A DNA stretch of 64,000 bases from Nitrosarchaeum sp. (GTDB taxonomy: Archaea; Thermoproteota; Nitrososphaeria; Nitrososphaerales; Nitrosopumilaceae), in assembly GCA_025699025.1 (NCBI GenBank), contig JAILWJ010000002.1, forward strand, positions 310,001 to 374,000, given 5' to 3'. Position numbers and translations under genes: made by a program. The notes below the pieces were generated by a model. The model was not told the origin of the DNA and ran no database searches. It worked only from the letters and a program-made list of their open reading frames with translations. Position 1 is the stretch's first letter, and the number at the start of each line of letters is the position of its first letter. Of this stretch, positions 18,952-28,419 are shown one piece after another.

Positions 18952-20676
18952 ATGAGTAACTATTTGATGCAAAAAAATATTCCAAAGATTATAACAATAA
19001 TGAGAGTAAAAAATGAGAGTCGATGGCTACCAATTACTTTTGAATCGCTTGAAAAAATAAATTCTGAAATAATTGTTCTTGATGATGGTTCTACTGACAA
19101 TACACTTGAAATCTGTAAAAAACATCCAAATGTTATTAAAATCATTCATCAGGAAAATCTCCCTTTTGATGAAACAAGAGATAAAAATCTCTTATTAACT
19201 GAAGCATTAAAAAAAAATCCTGATTTTCTATTAACTCTGGATGGTGATGAAGCATTAATGCCTGGTTCTGAAGAAATTCTTTTTTCCGAAATATCTTCCA
19301 ATTCATCTCAAAATGTTTTCGAATTTCAAGTTCTCTATATCTGGGATAAACCTAATCAATATAGAACTGATGGTGTGTTTGGTAACACGTGGCAGAAAAG
19401 ACTTTTACGAATGGTAAACCAACCTCATAACCTTCATTTTGACGGTACCCAATATCCTGGAAACATGCATTGTCCTGGACTCCCCCAAAACTCAGCAGGT
19501 GTTCACAATCCTGTAAAAAGCAATGTCAAAATTCTTCATTATGGATATTTTGATAATTCTCTACGAATAAAAAAATATGATCGATATACAAAAATGGACA
19601 AAAACAATACTGATTTTGATAATTATAAACACATTCTTTCAGGTGAGAGTAAACTCTCTGGAGGATATGGGATCAAATTAGAACAATTATCAGATCGTCA
19701 ATATTGGCAAACTATGGACAAAACGAATATTCAACTAGAAAGAGTAACACCCAATATTGCCAGCCAAAAATTTCTTTTTCAAGAACATATAATCCGCTAT
19801 CTTTTTGCATCCGAATTCGTAAATTCAAAAGTTGTTTTGGACGCTGCATGTGGCACTGGATATGGTTCATCCTTGTTGGCAGAATCTCGTGCCTACAGGG
19901 TATTTGGAATTGATAATTCACCTGAGGCAATAGACTTCTGTAAAAAAAATTACTCGAAAAAAAACTTGGAATATTACTTAGCCGACTGTACAAATCTACC
20001 TTTTACTTCCCAACAATTTGATGTTGTAACCTCTTTTGAAACCATTGAACATTTGAAAAAACCATTGAAATTTATCGCTGAGATTAAAAGAATTTTAAAA
20101 GAAAATGGAATCATGATTATTTCTACTCCAAATATTGAATCATACAGTGAAAAAAATGAGTTTCACATGTTTGAGTATACTTTATCTGATTTCAGATCTA
20201 TGCTTACAACCTACTTCAAAAATGTTTTAATCTTATACCAGTTTTATCCTTCATCCATGATGATAGGTAATTATGATCAACTTACTTCATTTAATACAAC
20301 ACTCGTTAATGATGAAATTAGTGATGAAACTGAACCTTTGTATTTCTTTGCAATATGTTCTGATAGTTTATTGCCTAAAACAGTTAACCAGAATTTCCTC
20401 TTTAAAGATTCAACATTAATTTCTGGTAAAACTTCTCATCTTAAAGAACTTCAGACTCTCAATACTATTAATGAAGAACATCTCAAAGAGCTTCGCACTC
20501 ACAACAAAAATAATGAAGAATACATAAAAAAATTAAAAACGATTTTAGGACAAACAAATGATAAAGAAAAATTAGAACAAATTATTTTTGACTATAAGAA
20601 ACAACTGGATAAAATTATGAATAGCAAAACATGGAAATTATTACGAAAAATCGATAAAATAAAAACTAAATTTTAA
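18952..20676 (+). CDS. Bifunctional GT2 glycosyltransferase-methyltransferase with C-terminal coiled coil
   Basis: A 574-aa fusion. Residues about 10-230 are a GT2-like domain (IITIMRVKNESRW, VLDDGSTDNTLEI, TLDGDEALMP as the acidic motif). Residues about 295-430 are a class I methyltransferase (VLDAACGTGYGSS, GIDNSPEAI, VTSFETIEHL). Residues about 490-565 are charged and repetitive, with near 14-residue units (LKELQTLNTINEEH, LKELRTHNKNNEEY) typical of a coiled coil. The last residues SKTWKLLRKIDKIK resemble the tail of many surface-glycan glycosyltransferases. Start ATG, with a TATA-like stretch about 15-25 nt before it. The protein probably elongates and caps or methylates the glycan, with the coiled coil serving assembly. 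Confidence 0.8.
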   Translation: MSNYLMQKNIPKIITIMRVKNESRWLPITFESLEKINSEIIVLDDGSTDNTLEICKKHPNVIKIIHQENLPFDETRDKNLLLTEALKKNPDFLLTLDGDEALMPGSEEILFSEISSNSSQNVFEFQVLYIWDKPNQYRTDGVFGNTWQKRLLRMVNQPHNLHFDGTQYPGNMHCPGLPQNSAGVHNPVKSNVKILHYGYFDNSLRIKKYDRYTKMDKNNTDFDNYKHILSGESKLSGGYGIKLEQLSDRQYWQTMDKTNIQLERVTPNIASQKFLFQEHIIRYLFASEFVNSKVVLDAACGTGYGSSLLAESRAYRVFGIDNSPEAIDFCKKNYSKKNLEYYLADCTNLPFTSQQFDVVTSFETIEHLKKPLKFIAEIKRILKENGIMIISTPNIESYSEKNEFHMFEYTLSDFRSMLTTYFKNVLILYQFYPSSMMIGNYDQLTSFNTTLVNDEISDETEPLYFFAICSDSLLPKTVNQNFLFKDSTLISGKTSHLKELQTLNTINEEHLKELRTHNKNNEEYIKKLKTILGQTNDKEKLEQIIFDYKKQLDKIMNSKTWKLLRKIDKIKTKF

Positions 20677-20769
20677 ATTTCTTCTCAAAATAGATAAATC
20701 TACACACAAATCATCTACTAATAATTAGAAAATTACAAGATATATCTTGGTAATTAATAGACTTTATTC

Positions 20770-22065
20770 ATGCGAATTGGAATAGTTCTTGATTGGAATG
20801 TTAACGCTTCCAGTCTCATGAACATAAATCGCAATCTTTTCCGAGAACTTGGAAAGATAATGAATGAAACCAAGTCCTTTACAATATCTGCAATTAAAGA
20901 AAGCTCTGTTGGCATTGGGGACATCAACCACCATTATGACGTAATTCACATTCCAAACATGGGAGGATATCGATTCCCAGTAATTCCTGCACAAAACTGC
21001 AAAAATCTGATTTTGGGACTATCTGGAATAGACGAGGTAATTTATGGAAATGAGGTATTTACTGATTCATCTAGATGGAAAATACAAGAACCACTAATCA
21101 AAACTGCCATAAATAATTGGAAATCTAATATTGATAAAATAAAATCAATTCACGTTGTAACGTCCTCTGAGTACAACGAGATGCACCAGTATCTTGGGAT
21201 TCCCCACAAAAAGATGACTATAATCCCACACGGGGTAAATCATGACTTCTTCAAGCCACCAACAAATAAAGAAAAGACTAGAAAGGAAATCCTGCACAAG
21301 TTCCATATTCCTGAATCAAGATATTTCTTACATGTTGGAGAAACAAACTGGAAAAGAAAGAATCATCTTAGAATAATTGAGGCATATGCAAAAGCAAAAA
21401 AATCCGGACTAAAACACAGCATGATCTTTGTTGGAAAATACAATTCAAAAATAAAAAAAATCGGTGAAAAAATTCCAGGAGTTTTCTTTCTGGGATGGTT
21501 ATCAAATGAATACATGTTGAAGTTTATGCAAGGCGCTGATGCCTTTATTCTGCCGTCTATTCACGAGGGGTTTGGCATGCCACTAGTTGAATCTATGGCA
21601 TGTGGGGTGCCTTGCATCACATCAAATAACCATGCGCCTCCTGAGGTTGTAGGGAATTCAGGGTTGCTGGTAAACCCAAGAGATGCGTCTGAAATATCTG
21701 AGAAAATGCTACAAATCGTAAATGACAAGTTACAGGCAGAGCTTTCAAAAAAAGCCATTAATCAGGCAAAGTTGTTCTCATGGGAAGACAGTGCAAAAAA
21801 GATCTTAAACTTGTACGATAACGGGGGTATGCAAACGAACACTTTTGAAGAAGACTATGAAGTTGCAGCGTATCGCACTCTTACGACAGTTTGTGAACTA
21901 TACCCTGACAGCAAACAGCGCCTGATAGAATCTCTGTTGCAGTTTGATTACTCCAAAATGATCTCTTGGGCGCTTGAAGATGGGCTTTATGATGAGAAAA
22001 CTAGGGATTTTTTACTGCCTTTTGAGAGCTGGCTAAATAAACAGAACACTATAATGGCAGATTAA
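20770..22065 (+). CDS. Glycosyltransferase family 4 protein with C-terminal helical extension
   Basis: A 431-aa GT-B enzyme. The donor-binding region has FLHVGETNWKRKNH near residue 197 and the E-x7-E motif within HEGFGMPLVESMACGVPCIT near residues 263-282. After the GT domain ends (about residue 355) there is an extra segment of about 70 residues, which is helical and acidic and not part of the basic fold. The base composition rises in G+C here compared with the genes to the left. The following GT2 gene starts 2 nt after its stop, so this is the first gene of a tight run that includes the ABC exporter. Confidence 0.85.
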   Translation: MRIGIVLDWNVNASSLMNINRNLFRELGKIMNETKSFTISAIKESSVGIGDINHHYDVIHIPNMGGYRFPVIPAQNCKNLILGLSGIDEVIYGNEVFTDSSRWKIQEPLIKTAINNWKSNIDKIKSIHVVTSSEYNEMHQYLGIPHKKMTIIPHGVNHDFFKPPTNKEKTRKEILHKFHIPESRYFLHVGETNWKRKNHLRIIEAYAKAKKSGLKHSMIFVGKYNSKIKKIGEKIPGVFFLGWLSNEYMLKFMQGADAFILPSIHEGFGMPLVESMACGVPCITSNNHAPPEVVGNSGLLVNPRDASEISEKMLQIVNDKLQAELSKKAINQAKLFSWEDSAKKILNLYDNGGMQTNTFEEDYEVAAYRTLTTVCELYPDSKQRLIESLLQFDYSKMISWALEDGLYDEKTRDFLLPFESWLNKQNTIMAD

Positions 22066-22067
22066 AC

Positions 22068-23840
22068 ATGGCCAATATTTTTCTCGCAAATTCAAGAATT
22101 CAAAAATTAAAAAAACTGTCTGTTCTTTCTCGCGAAATCATCAAAGAATTTGGAATGAGATATTTTTTGAGAATCTGCTTTGAAGAGATAAAAAAACAAA
22201 AACTGTCAATATTCTCACCTGACAAAACTCCAAGATTTGATTTTGATGAATTTTTGTCAGACTATGACTCATTTAAGAAAAAACACATGATGGCAAACTC
22301 TCTTGATCTCATGAAAAAAAATATTTCCACATTCTCAAAAAAACCACGATTTACATTTCTATTAATCAATAACGGTACCAGCATACAAAACATCACAGAA
22401 TCCATCTCATCTATCTTGAACCAATCTTATGAAAACTTTGATCTCCATCTTGTAAATTGCCCCTATTCTATTATGGATAACCTCTCGGAGATAAATCCAA
22501 AAATACCTCTCAAAGAAATCAATTCCAACAAACTAGACGAAATCATATCCAAGATACAAGGAGAATTTGTTGTAATCTTGCATTCTGGGATTGCTGTACA
22601 AGATGATCTGCTGTATCGCATTGCAAAGGAATTCAATCAAAATCCAGACTCTGATGTATTTTATACTGATGAAGATTACCTCGATGAAAACAATGTTGCA
22701 ACAAACGTGTTTTTCAAGCCCGATTGGAGCCCGTATCTGTTTCATAGCATGAACTATCTGGGCGACCTCTGTATAGTGCGAAAAAATTTGATTGAGCAAG
22801 TACCTGACCTGAATGTTACTCAAAATGATCTTCTTTATGAGCTGATTTTGCGATGTTATGAGATTACGGACAAATTCTCACATGTCCCGCATGTGTTGTT
22901 TAGCAGCAAAAAAACACCCAGTTCCGAATCCTCAGAATATGTCAAGTCTGTGATGTCTAACCATCTTAAAAAACTTGGAAAAAACGCAAATGTAAACGAC
23001 GGATTGATTCCTGGAACATACAGAGTACGTTACATTCTGGACTCTGAACCCAAGGTTAGCATTATCATTCCTACAAAAGACAAAAAAAATCTCTTAAAGC
23101 GGTGCATAGACAGCATTGAAAACAACACCAGTTACAAAAATTGGGAGATTATAATAGTTGACAATGACAGCAAAAACCCAGAAACCACTTCCTATCTCAA
23201 GTCTTTGCCATACAAGATTATCCCCTACACAGAGCTGTTCAACTTTTCAAAAATGAATAACCTTGCAGTCACTCAAGCAACAGGGGATTATCTGCTGTTT
23301 CTAAATGATGACACTGCAGCAATTGATCCTGACTGGCTAACTGAAATGGTAAGCATCTGCCAGCAAGACGACGTAGGCGCGGTTGGGCCAAAACTAGTTC
23401 ACTCTGACAATACAATTCAGCATGCAGGAATGGTATTTCTCAAGACTGGCGCCGGATTCCATCCTTTTCAGAGGTATCAAGAAGATGATCCAGGATACTT
23501 TAACTTCATAAATGTAATTCGAGACCTTTCTGCTGTTACCGGAGCTTGTCTGCTTACAAAAAAAGAGATCTTTGAGAAAGTTGGTGAATTTGACAATGAT
23601 TTTGATCTTTATTACGGTGACTCTGATCTGTGCTTGAAGATTAGAGATTCCGGATTTAAAATAGTGTATACTCCATATGCCAAACTACTTCATGATGGCT
23701 CTTCTTCTATACGAAAACATACCAGTGCTTTTTTTGCAGTGGAGAACCACCAACATTTCATAAAGAAATGGCCACATCTAAAAAATGGTGATCCTTTCTA
23801 TAATCCCAACCTTGGCTGGAATTATCAGATTGGAAAATAA
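22068..23840 (+). CDS. Two-domain GT2 glycosyltransferase (rhamnosyltransferase-like)
   Basis: A 590-aa protein. After an N-terminal helical part (about 1-100) comes a GT2-like domain at about 105-290, with a DEDYLDE-type acidic motif. A complete second GT2 domain spans about 325-560 (VSIIIPTKDKKNLLKRC, VDNDSKNPET, LFLNDDTAAID as DxD, and YYGDSDLCLKIRDSG). This layout matches multidomain transferases of O-antigen, rhamnan and teichoic-type polymers. Its position before the Wzm/Wzt pair and near the rhamnose genes makes a polymerising or rhamnosyl-transferring role plausible. The donor is an inference. Confidence 0.82.
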   Translation: MANIFLANSRIQKLKKLSVLSREIIKEFGMRYFLRICFEEIKKQKLSIFSPDKTPRFDFDEFLSDYDSFKKKHMMANSLDLMKKNISTFSKKPRFTFLLINNGTSIQNITESISSILNQSYENFDLHLVNCPYSIMDNLSEINPKIPLKEINSNKLDEIISKIQGEFVVILHSGIAVQDDLLYRIAKEFNQNPDSDVFYTDEDYLDENNVATNVFFKPDWSPYLFHSMNYLGDLCIVRKNLIEQVPDLNVTQNDLLYELILRCYEITDKFSHVPHVLFSSKKTPSSESSEYVKSVMSNHLKKLGKNANVNDGLIPGTYRVRYILDSEPKVSIIIPTKDKKNLLKRCIDSIENNTSYKNWEIIIVDNDSKNPETTSYLKSLPYKIIPYTELFNFSKMNNLAVTQATGDYLLFLNDDTAAIDPDWLTEMVSICQQDDVGAVGPKLVHSDNTIQHAGMVFLKTGAGFHPFQRYQEDDPGYFNFINVIRDLSAVTGACLLTKKEIFEKVGEFDNDFDLYYGDSDLCLKIRDSGFKIVYTPYAKLLHDGSSSIRKHTSAFFAVENHQHFIKKWPHLKNGDPFYNPNLGWNYQIGK

Positions 23841-23896
23841 TTCCAGCAGCTCAAAATCGATAACAGTATATTATATTAATCAAACCAGCAATAACG

Positions 23897-24673
23897 ATGA
23901 CCTCGATTCGAGAAGAGATGTGGAAGACAAAAGGAATTCTCTTCAACTTTGCGATATCTGACCTGAAAATCCGCTACCGCAACTCTGTTTTGGGAATATT
24001 GTGGAGCATAATCGAACCATTGTTGCTTTTGGGAGTCTTGTTTGTTGTTTTTTCTACCATGTTCAAATTTGACATTGAGAACTTTCCAATCTATCTATTA
24101 CTGGGAATCATAACTTGGAATTTTTTTAAAAATGGCACGTCAATAGCACTTGGAAGCCTCTCAAATCGTGCCGCATTTATCTCTCAAATTTATTTCCCAA
24201 GGGCAATCCCTGGGTTGAGTGCAGGCGTCACTGCATCCATTATGTTGCTCACAGAGCTTGTGATTCTTGCAATATTTATGATAGTGTTGAACTTTTCCCC
24301 ATCAATTACCATACTTTACTTGATTCCAATATTTCTGCTAGAGTTTTTGTTGATACTTGGTCTTGCCTTGCCGCTGTCAGTCCTTAATGCAAAGTACAAA
24401 GATGTTGAATTTATCTGGGGCGTGGTGCTGCAAGCAGGGTTTTTCCTGACTCCAATATTTTACCAGTTTGATATGCTTCCAGAAGTAGTAAGAAATGTTT
24501 TACAGTTCAGCCCCATGGTGCAAATTGTTACAATGGCACATCATGTAACGTTGTATGGCGAGCTACCAAGCATCAATTCCATACTTTATGCGGTATTTTC
24601 TGTTTTTATCATTGTTGGAATTGGCTATCTGATTTTTAGAAAACTGCAAGCAAGAATAGTCGAGGAGATGTAA
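23897..24673 (+). CDS. ABC-2 type polysaccharide export permease (Wzm/TagG-like)
   Basis: A 258-aa permease with six hydrophobic segments. It has the family's N-terminal amphipathic part (DLKIRYRNSVLGILWSIIEP) followed by TM1. It pairs with the ATPase encoded 1 nt downstream. Such pairs export a finished undecaprenyl- or dolichyl-linked polysaccharide across the membrane. Start ATG at 23897, 56 bp after the GT2 gene. The presence of this transporter argues that the locus makes a polymer assembled inside the cell and then exported. Confidence 0.9.
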   Translation: MTSIREEMWKTKGILFNFAISDLKIRYRNSVLGILWSIIEPLLLLGVLFVVFSTMFKFDIENFPIYLLLGIITWNFFKNGTSIALGSLSNRAAFISQIYFPRAIPGLSAGVTASIMLLTELVILAIFMIVLNFSPSITILYLIPIFLLEFLLILGLALPLSVLNAKYKDVEFIWGVVLQAGFFLTPIFYQFDMLPEVVRNVLQFSPMVQIVTMAHHVTLYGELPSINSILYAVFSVFIIVGIGYLIFRKLQARIVEEM

Positions 24674-24674
24674 T

Positions 24675-25427
24675 TTGGAAGAAATCTCAGTAGACGTAAA
24701 GCATATCTCAAAAAAATTCAGGCTGTACCATGAAAAGCGTACTTCTGTGTACGAGTCTGTCTTGGGCTATTTTAGCAGAAAAAAACACTATGAGGTTTTA
24801 CAGGCACTTGATGATGTGTCCTTTGATGTGAAAAAAGGCGAAATGTTTGGAATTATTGGCAAAAATGGCAGCGGAAAGACAACTCTGTTGAGGATTCTTT
24901 CGCATATTTACCAGCCAGACAGCGGCTCAGTTGATGTAAAAGGTACAATCATTCCTGTACTGGCGCTTGGATTGGGATTTCATCCCGAACTCACAGCTAC
25001 TACAAATATTGTACAAAGTGGAATATTGCTGGGATTTTCCAGAAAACAAATATCAGATAAAATAAATGATGTCATAAGATTCGCAGAGTTGGAAAAATTT
25101 GCAGATACCAAAATCAAAAACTTTTCTTCTGGCATGCAAATGAGGCTGGCATTTTCTACTGCAATACAAGTTGATCCTGATGTTCTGATATTAGATGAAG
25201 TGTTTGCCGTAGGTGATCTGAACTTTCAAAAAAAATGCTTTGACACAATAATGGATTTTAAAAAGCGTGGAAAATCTATAATATTTGTCAGCCATGATAT
25301 GGCACCTATCCGTGATTTCTGTGATAGGGCGATGTTTCTAAACAATGGCAAAGTCGAAACTATTGGCAAACCATCTGATGCTATTGCCGCATACGTTGAT
25401 TTTCTTGGAAGACAAAAACAAAGTTGA
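24675..25427 (+). CDS. ABC polysaccharide exporter ATP-binding protein (Wzt/TagH-like, short form)
   Basis: A 250-aa ATPase with Walker A GKNGSGKTT, signature NFSSGMQMRLAF, Walker B VLILDEVFAVGD and switch His in FVSHD. The N-terminal segment FRLYHEKRTSVYESV, before the Walker A, is typical of the polysaccharide subfamily. It lacks the C-terminal carbohydrate-binding domain found in long Wzt proteins, so export is probably not gated by recognition of a terminal sugar. The start is TTG at 24675. A GGAG at 24664-24667, within the end of the permease gene, is well spaced as a ribosome-binding site and supports coupling. Confidence 0.92.
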   Translation: MEEISVDVKHISKKFRLYHEKRTSVYESVLGYFSRKKHYEVLQALDDVSFDVKKGEMFGIIGKNGSGKTTLLRILSHIYQPDSGSVDVKGTIIPVLALGLGFHPELTATTNIVQSGILLGFSRKQISDKINDVIRFAELEKFADTKIKNFSSGMQMRLAFSTAIQVDPDVLILDEVFAVGDLNFQKKCFDTIMDFKKRGKSIIFVSHDMAPIRDFCDRAMFLNNGKVETIGKPSDAIAAYVDFLGRQKQS

Positions 25428-25465
25428 CATAAAACACATTTATCGCTATACCTCAAACACAAACC

Positions 25466-26032
25466 ATGCCGTTTTCATTTTCCAGTCTGAGAATCCCTGA
25501 CGTGAAACTTGTCACGGCAAAACACTTTCCCGACCAACGAGGGTTCTTTATGGAGTTATTCAAGGAATCAGACTTTTATGAAAATCAAATCACGACAAGA
25601 TTTGTGCAGGACAATTTCTCCCATTCAGCAAGGGGAGTCTTGCGAGGACTGCACTACCAAAAAAACCCCAAGGCACAGGCAAAGCTGGTAGTTGCACTGA
25701 GAGGCGAGATATTTGACGTTGCAGTTGACATTAGAAAGGATTCCCCCACATATGGAAAGTGGGTAGGCGAGATCCTCTCTGATGCTAATCACAAGCTGCT
25801 TTACATCCCAGAAGGGTTTGCCCACGGCTTTTGTGTTCTAAGTGAAACAGCTGACGTACTTTACAAAGTGACTGAGGAGTATTCTGTAGAGCATGAGACC
25901 GGCATACTCTGGAATGATCCTGATATTGGAATATCATGGCCGGTAGACAAACCTCTACTACATGAAAAAGACTCCAAGCTGCCTGCATTGAAAAACGCCG
26001 AGAATAATTTTTCATTCACTAGAGATAAATAA
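25466..26032 (+). CDS. rfbC: dTDP-4-dehydrorhamnose 3,5-epimerase
   Basis: A 188-aa cupin-fold RmlC, close to the usual family length. It shows the early DQRGFFMELF segment, the catalytic-His motif LRGLHYQ near residue 60, DVAVDIRKDSPTYGKW, and YIPEGFAHGFCVLSE with the second conserved His. It catalyses C3/C5 epimerisation of dTDP-4-keto-6-deoxyglucose in dTDP-L-rhamnose synthesis. Start ATG; a possible TATA-like ATTTATC lies about 25 nt upstream. rfbB follows after 20 bp and rfbD after the toxin-antitoxin insert. Confidence 0.95.
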   Translation: MPFSFSSLRIPDVKLVTAKHFPDQRGFFMELFKESDFYENQITTRFVQDNFSHSARGVLRGLHYQKNPKAQAKLVVALRGEIFDVAVDIRKDSPTYGKWVGEILSDANHKLLYIPEGFAHGFCVLSETADVLYKVTEEYSVEHETGILWNDPDIGISWPVDKPLLHEKDSKLPALKNAENNFSFTRDK

Positions 26033-26052
26033 TAATTTTCAATCACAAAGAC

Positions 26053-27048
26053 ATGAAAATTCTTGTCTGCGGCGGCGCAGGATTCATAGGAAGCGCATTT
26101 ATCAAAAACCACCTAAAAGCCAACCAAGATTCAAAGATAACAAACCTTGACATACTCACAACTGGCTCCAACCTTGCAAACCTCAAAGAGATTCAAGATA
26201 ATCCCAATTATACATTCATCAAAGACGACATTTGCAACGAATCCATAACTGACAGTCTGGTAAAACAGACAGACATGGTGATTAATTTTGCAGCAGAGTC
26301 ACACGTTGATAGAAGCATTGCAAACCCAAAACCATTCATTCAAACCAACGTCTTTGGAACATATTCAATTCTAGAGGCAGTAAGAAAGCATGACAAAAAG
26401 TTCATCCATGTCTCAACTGATGAGGTGTATGGCGATGCGCAAGACAAGTCTTCGTTTAATGAAGACTCGAGAATAAACCCAAGCAACCCATACTCTGCAA
26501 CAAAGGCCTCAGCTGACCACCTTGTCGCCTCCTACCATAGGACATACGGAATAAACTGCATCACTACAAGATGTACAAACAACTTTGGGCCCTGCCAGTT
26601 TCCTGAAAAGCTAATACCAAAGACAATAATCCGCTCCATCAAAAATCTCAAGGTTCCTATTTATGGCGATGGCTCTCAGATACGGAGCTGGATCTATGTC
26701 TATGACCATGTGCGGGCAATAGAATCGCTAATCTCCAAAGGTAGGCCAGGGCAGGTATACAACATTACAGCATACGAGGAGATTACAAACAAGAGTATCG
26801 TCGAAAAGATCCTTGACATTCTAAAAAAGCCGCATGATGCCTTAGAGTATGTCGGCGACAGGCCGGGACACGACAAGCGTTACTCTATTGATTCAACTAA
26901 AATTGAAAGTGAAACTGGCTGGAAGCCACGGTACAACTTTGATGATGCGTTACATCAGACCGTACAATGGTATCTGGATAACCAAAGCTGGTGGGAGCCA
27001 CTAATTGACAAAAACACGCTCCATCCGCAGCCCTGGACGATAAAATGA
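26053..27048 (+). CDS. rfbB: dTDP-glucose 4,6-dehydratase
   Basis: A 331-aa extended SDR with GGAGFIGSAF at the N-terminus, HVSTDEVYGD (the Thr-Asp-Glu triad characteristic of RmlB dehydratases), the Y-x3-K pair in PYSATKASAD, and the terminal-domain signature VGDRPGHDKRYSID. It converts dTDP-glucose to dTDP-4-keto-6-deoxyglucose. Start ATG at 26053, 20 bp after rfbC. All catalytic residues that I can check are present. Confidence 0.95.
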   Translation: MKILVCGGAGFIGSAFIKNHLKANQDSKITNLDILTTGSNLANLKEIQDNPNYTFIKDDICNESITDSLVKQTDMVINFAAESHVDRSIANPKPFIQTNVFGTYSILEAVRKHDKKFIHVSTDEVYGDAQDKSSFNEDSRINPSNPYSATKASADHLVASYHRTYGINCITTRCTNNFGPCQFPEKLIPKTIIRSIKNLKVPIYGDGSQIRSWIYVYDHVRAIESLISKGRPGQVYNITAYEEITNKSIVEKILDILKKPHDALEYVGDRPGHDKRYSIDSTKIESETGWKPRYNFDDALHQTVQWYLDNQSWWEPLIDKNTLHPQPWTIK

Positions 27049-27094
27049 ACAATGAATCCCTGTCTTTATATAGAAAAACCACATACTACAAAAT

Positions 27095-27238
27095 ATGCAA
27101 AAGGCACACAGAACGCAATCAAGATTAAATCCAGATATTGAAGAAAAAATCAAACTAGTAGAGTCTGGAAAGATAAAAGGCAAGACCTATACTCCTGATG
27201 AATACCTCAAGCACATTGATCAAGTTCTAAAAGACTAG
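27095..27238 (+). CDS. Small antitoxin, partner of the RelE-like toxin
   Basis: A 47-aa protein encoded 7 bp before the RelE/ParE-like gene. It is basic and helical at the start (MQKAHRTQSRLNPDIEEKI), then VESGKIKGKTYTPDEYLKHI, which resembles short archaeal antitoxins that wrap around RelE-family toxins. It lacks an obvious DNA-binding domain; in such short partners the neutralising helix is the main element. The TATA-like CTTTATATAG just upstream (about 27064-27073) would give it its own promoter inside the rhamnose operon. Confidence 0.65.
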   Translation: MQKAHRTQSRLNPDIEEKIKLVESGKIKGKTYTPDEYLKHIDQVLKD

Positions 27239-27245
27239 AGATATT

Positions 27246-27530
27246 TTGTGGCTTGTACAACCATTTGACAGCACCATCGACAAGAAGCTAAAAAAATTCA
27301 AATCCAATTTACCATTAACTAAAAATTTTATCAATTTTATCCAAGAACTCAAAATAACAGATGATCCTGCAATCTTGGGTGAATTAAAACACGGATTATA
27401 CAAAAATTGTATCAGAAAACACTTGACAAAATCACATACTCTGATTTACTATGTGGATTATCCAACGAATACTGTATGGCTAATTGACCTTGACGATCAC
27501 AAGAACTTGTATGGCAGGGATAATAGGTAA
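27246..27530 (+). CDS. RelE/ParE-superfamily toxin
   Basis: A 94-aa basic protein starting with TTG at 27246. The second half (ELKHGLYKNCIRKHLTKSHTLIYYVDYPTNTVWLIDLDDHKNLYGRD) follows the RelE pattern: a basic strand carrying candidate catalytic Lys/Arg/His residues, a Tyr-rich strand, then a hydrophobic strand ending in D-H-x-x-x-Y-G. RelE-type toxins cleave mRNA on the ribosome. Together with the 47-aa upstream protein it forms a type II toxin-antitoxin pair. It ends 4 bp before the rfbD start, so it can be co-transcribed with the rhamnose genes. Confidence 0.75.
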   Translation: MWLVQPFDSTIDKKLKKFKSNLPLTKNFINFIQELKITDDPAILGELKHGLYKNCIRKHLTKSHTLIYYVDYPTNTVWLIDLDDHKNLYGRDNR

Positions 27531-27534
27531 TGCT

Positions 27535-28419
27535 ATGCGATTCCTAGTTACGGGTGCATCAGGACTGGTAGGATCACAGGTAGCAAAAGACCTGGTTGAT
27601 CTAAACCACGAGGTGCATTCATCATACCATGACGCAAAACCAGATCATGGCATTGCAACATACCTAGACCTGTCAAGACTGGATGACATATCATCTACAT
27701 TAAATGAGACAAGACCTGACAGTATAATCCATCTTGCCGCAATGACTGGAGTGGACCAGTGCGAGGAGCAGCCAGACCTTGCAATGAAGATAAACGCAGA
27801 GGCAACCAAACTCCTGGCAAGACAGGCAGCCAAGCAACACGCATTTTTTGTCTATGTCTCAACTGACTATGTATTTGACGGAATGAAAAAAATGAGAGCC
27901 GAGTCAGACGCTCCAAACCCGCTAGGAATATACGGCAAGTCAAAGCTTGCAGGTGAGCTTGCACTGAATAGTCTGGCATCGCCATATGCAATAGCAAGAA
28001 TCAGCTCACCGTTTGGGCTGCACAAGACAAAAAAGTCATTTCCCATCTGGGTAAAAGAAAACCTGGAATCTGGGACAGACATACCGGTATTGGTTGACCA
28101 GTTCACGTCGCCAACCTACGTCCCCAATCTATCTGACATGCTAATCGAGATTGCAACAAGAAAAATTGCCGGAACATTTCATACTGCTGGTGCAACGCGG
28201 ATATCAAGGTATGACTTTGCCGAGATGGTTGCAGACAAGCTAAACCTGGACAAAAAATTCATCCGCCCTGCAAGCATGTCTGATATGAGATGGAAGGCAC
28301 AAAGGCCAAAGGACTCTTCCCTTGACGTATCCTTTGCAAGCGAGATCTTACATGCAAAGCCGCAAAAACTAGAGACAAGCATCCAGTTGCTGGCAGATCA
28401 GCTCAGCCAGATATCCTGA
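27535..28419 (+). CDS. rfbD: dTDP-4-dehydrorhamnose reductase
   Basis: A 294-aa SDR with MRFLVTGASGLVGSQVA at the N-terminus, HLAAMTGVDQCE, FVYVSTDYVFDG, the Y-x3-K pair in YGKSKLAGE, and a C-terminal RPKDSSLD typical of RmlD. It performs the last step to dTDP-L-rhamnose. In-frame starts upstream (27484, 27511) overlap the toxin gene and would add residues without family counterpart, so I choose the ATG at 27535. The 3' end overlaps the convergent membrane protein gene by 17 nt. Confidence 0.93.
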   Translation: MRFLVTGASGLVGSQVAKDLVDLNHEVHSSYHDAKPDHGIATYLDLSRLDDISSTLNETRPDSIIHLAAMTGVDQCEEQPDLAMKINAEATKLLARQAAKQHAFFVYVSTDYVFDGMKKMRAESDAPNPLGIYGKSKLAGELALNSLASPYAIARISSPFGLHKTKKSFPIWVKENLESGTDIPVLVDQFTSPTYVPNLSDMLIEIATRKIAGTFHTAGATRISRYDFAEMVADKLNLDKKFIRPASMSDMRWKAQRPKDSSLDVSFASEILHAKPQKLETSIQLLADQLSQIS

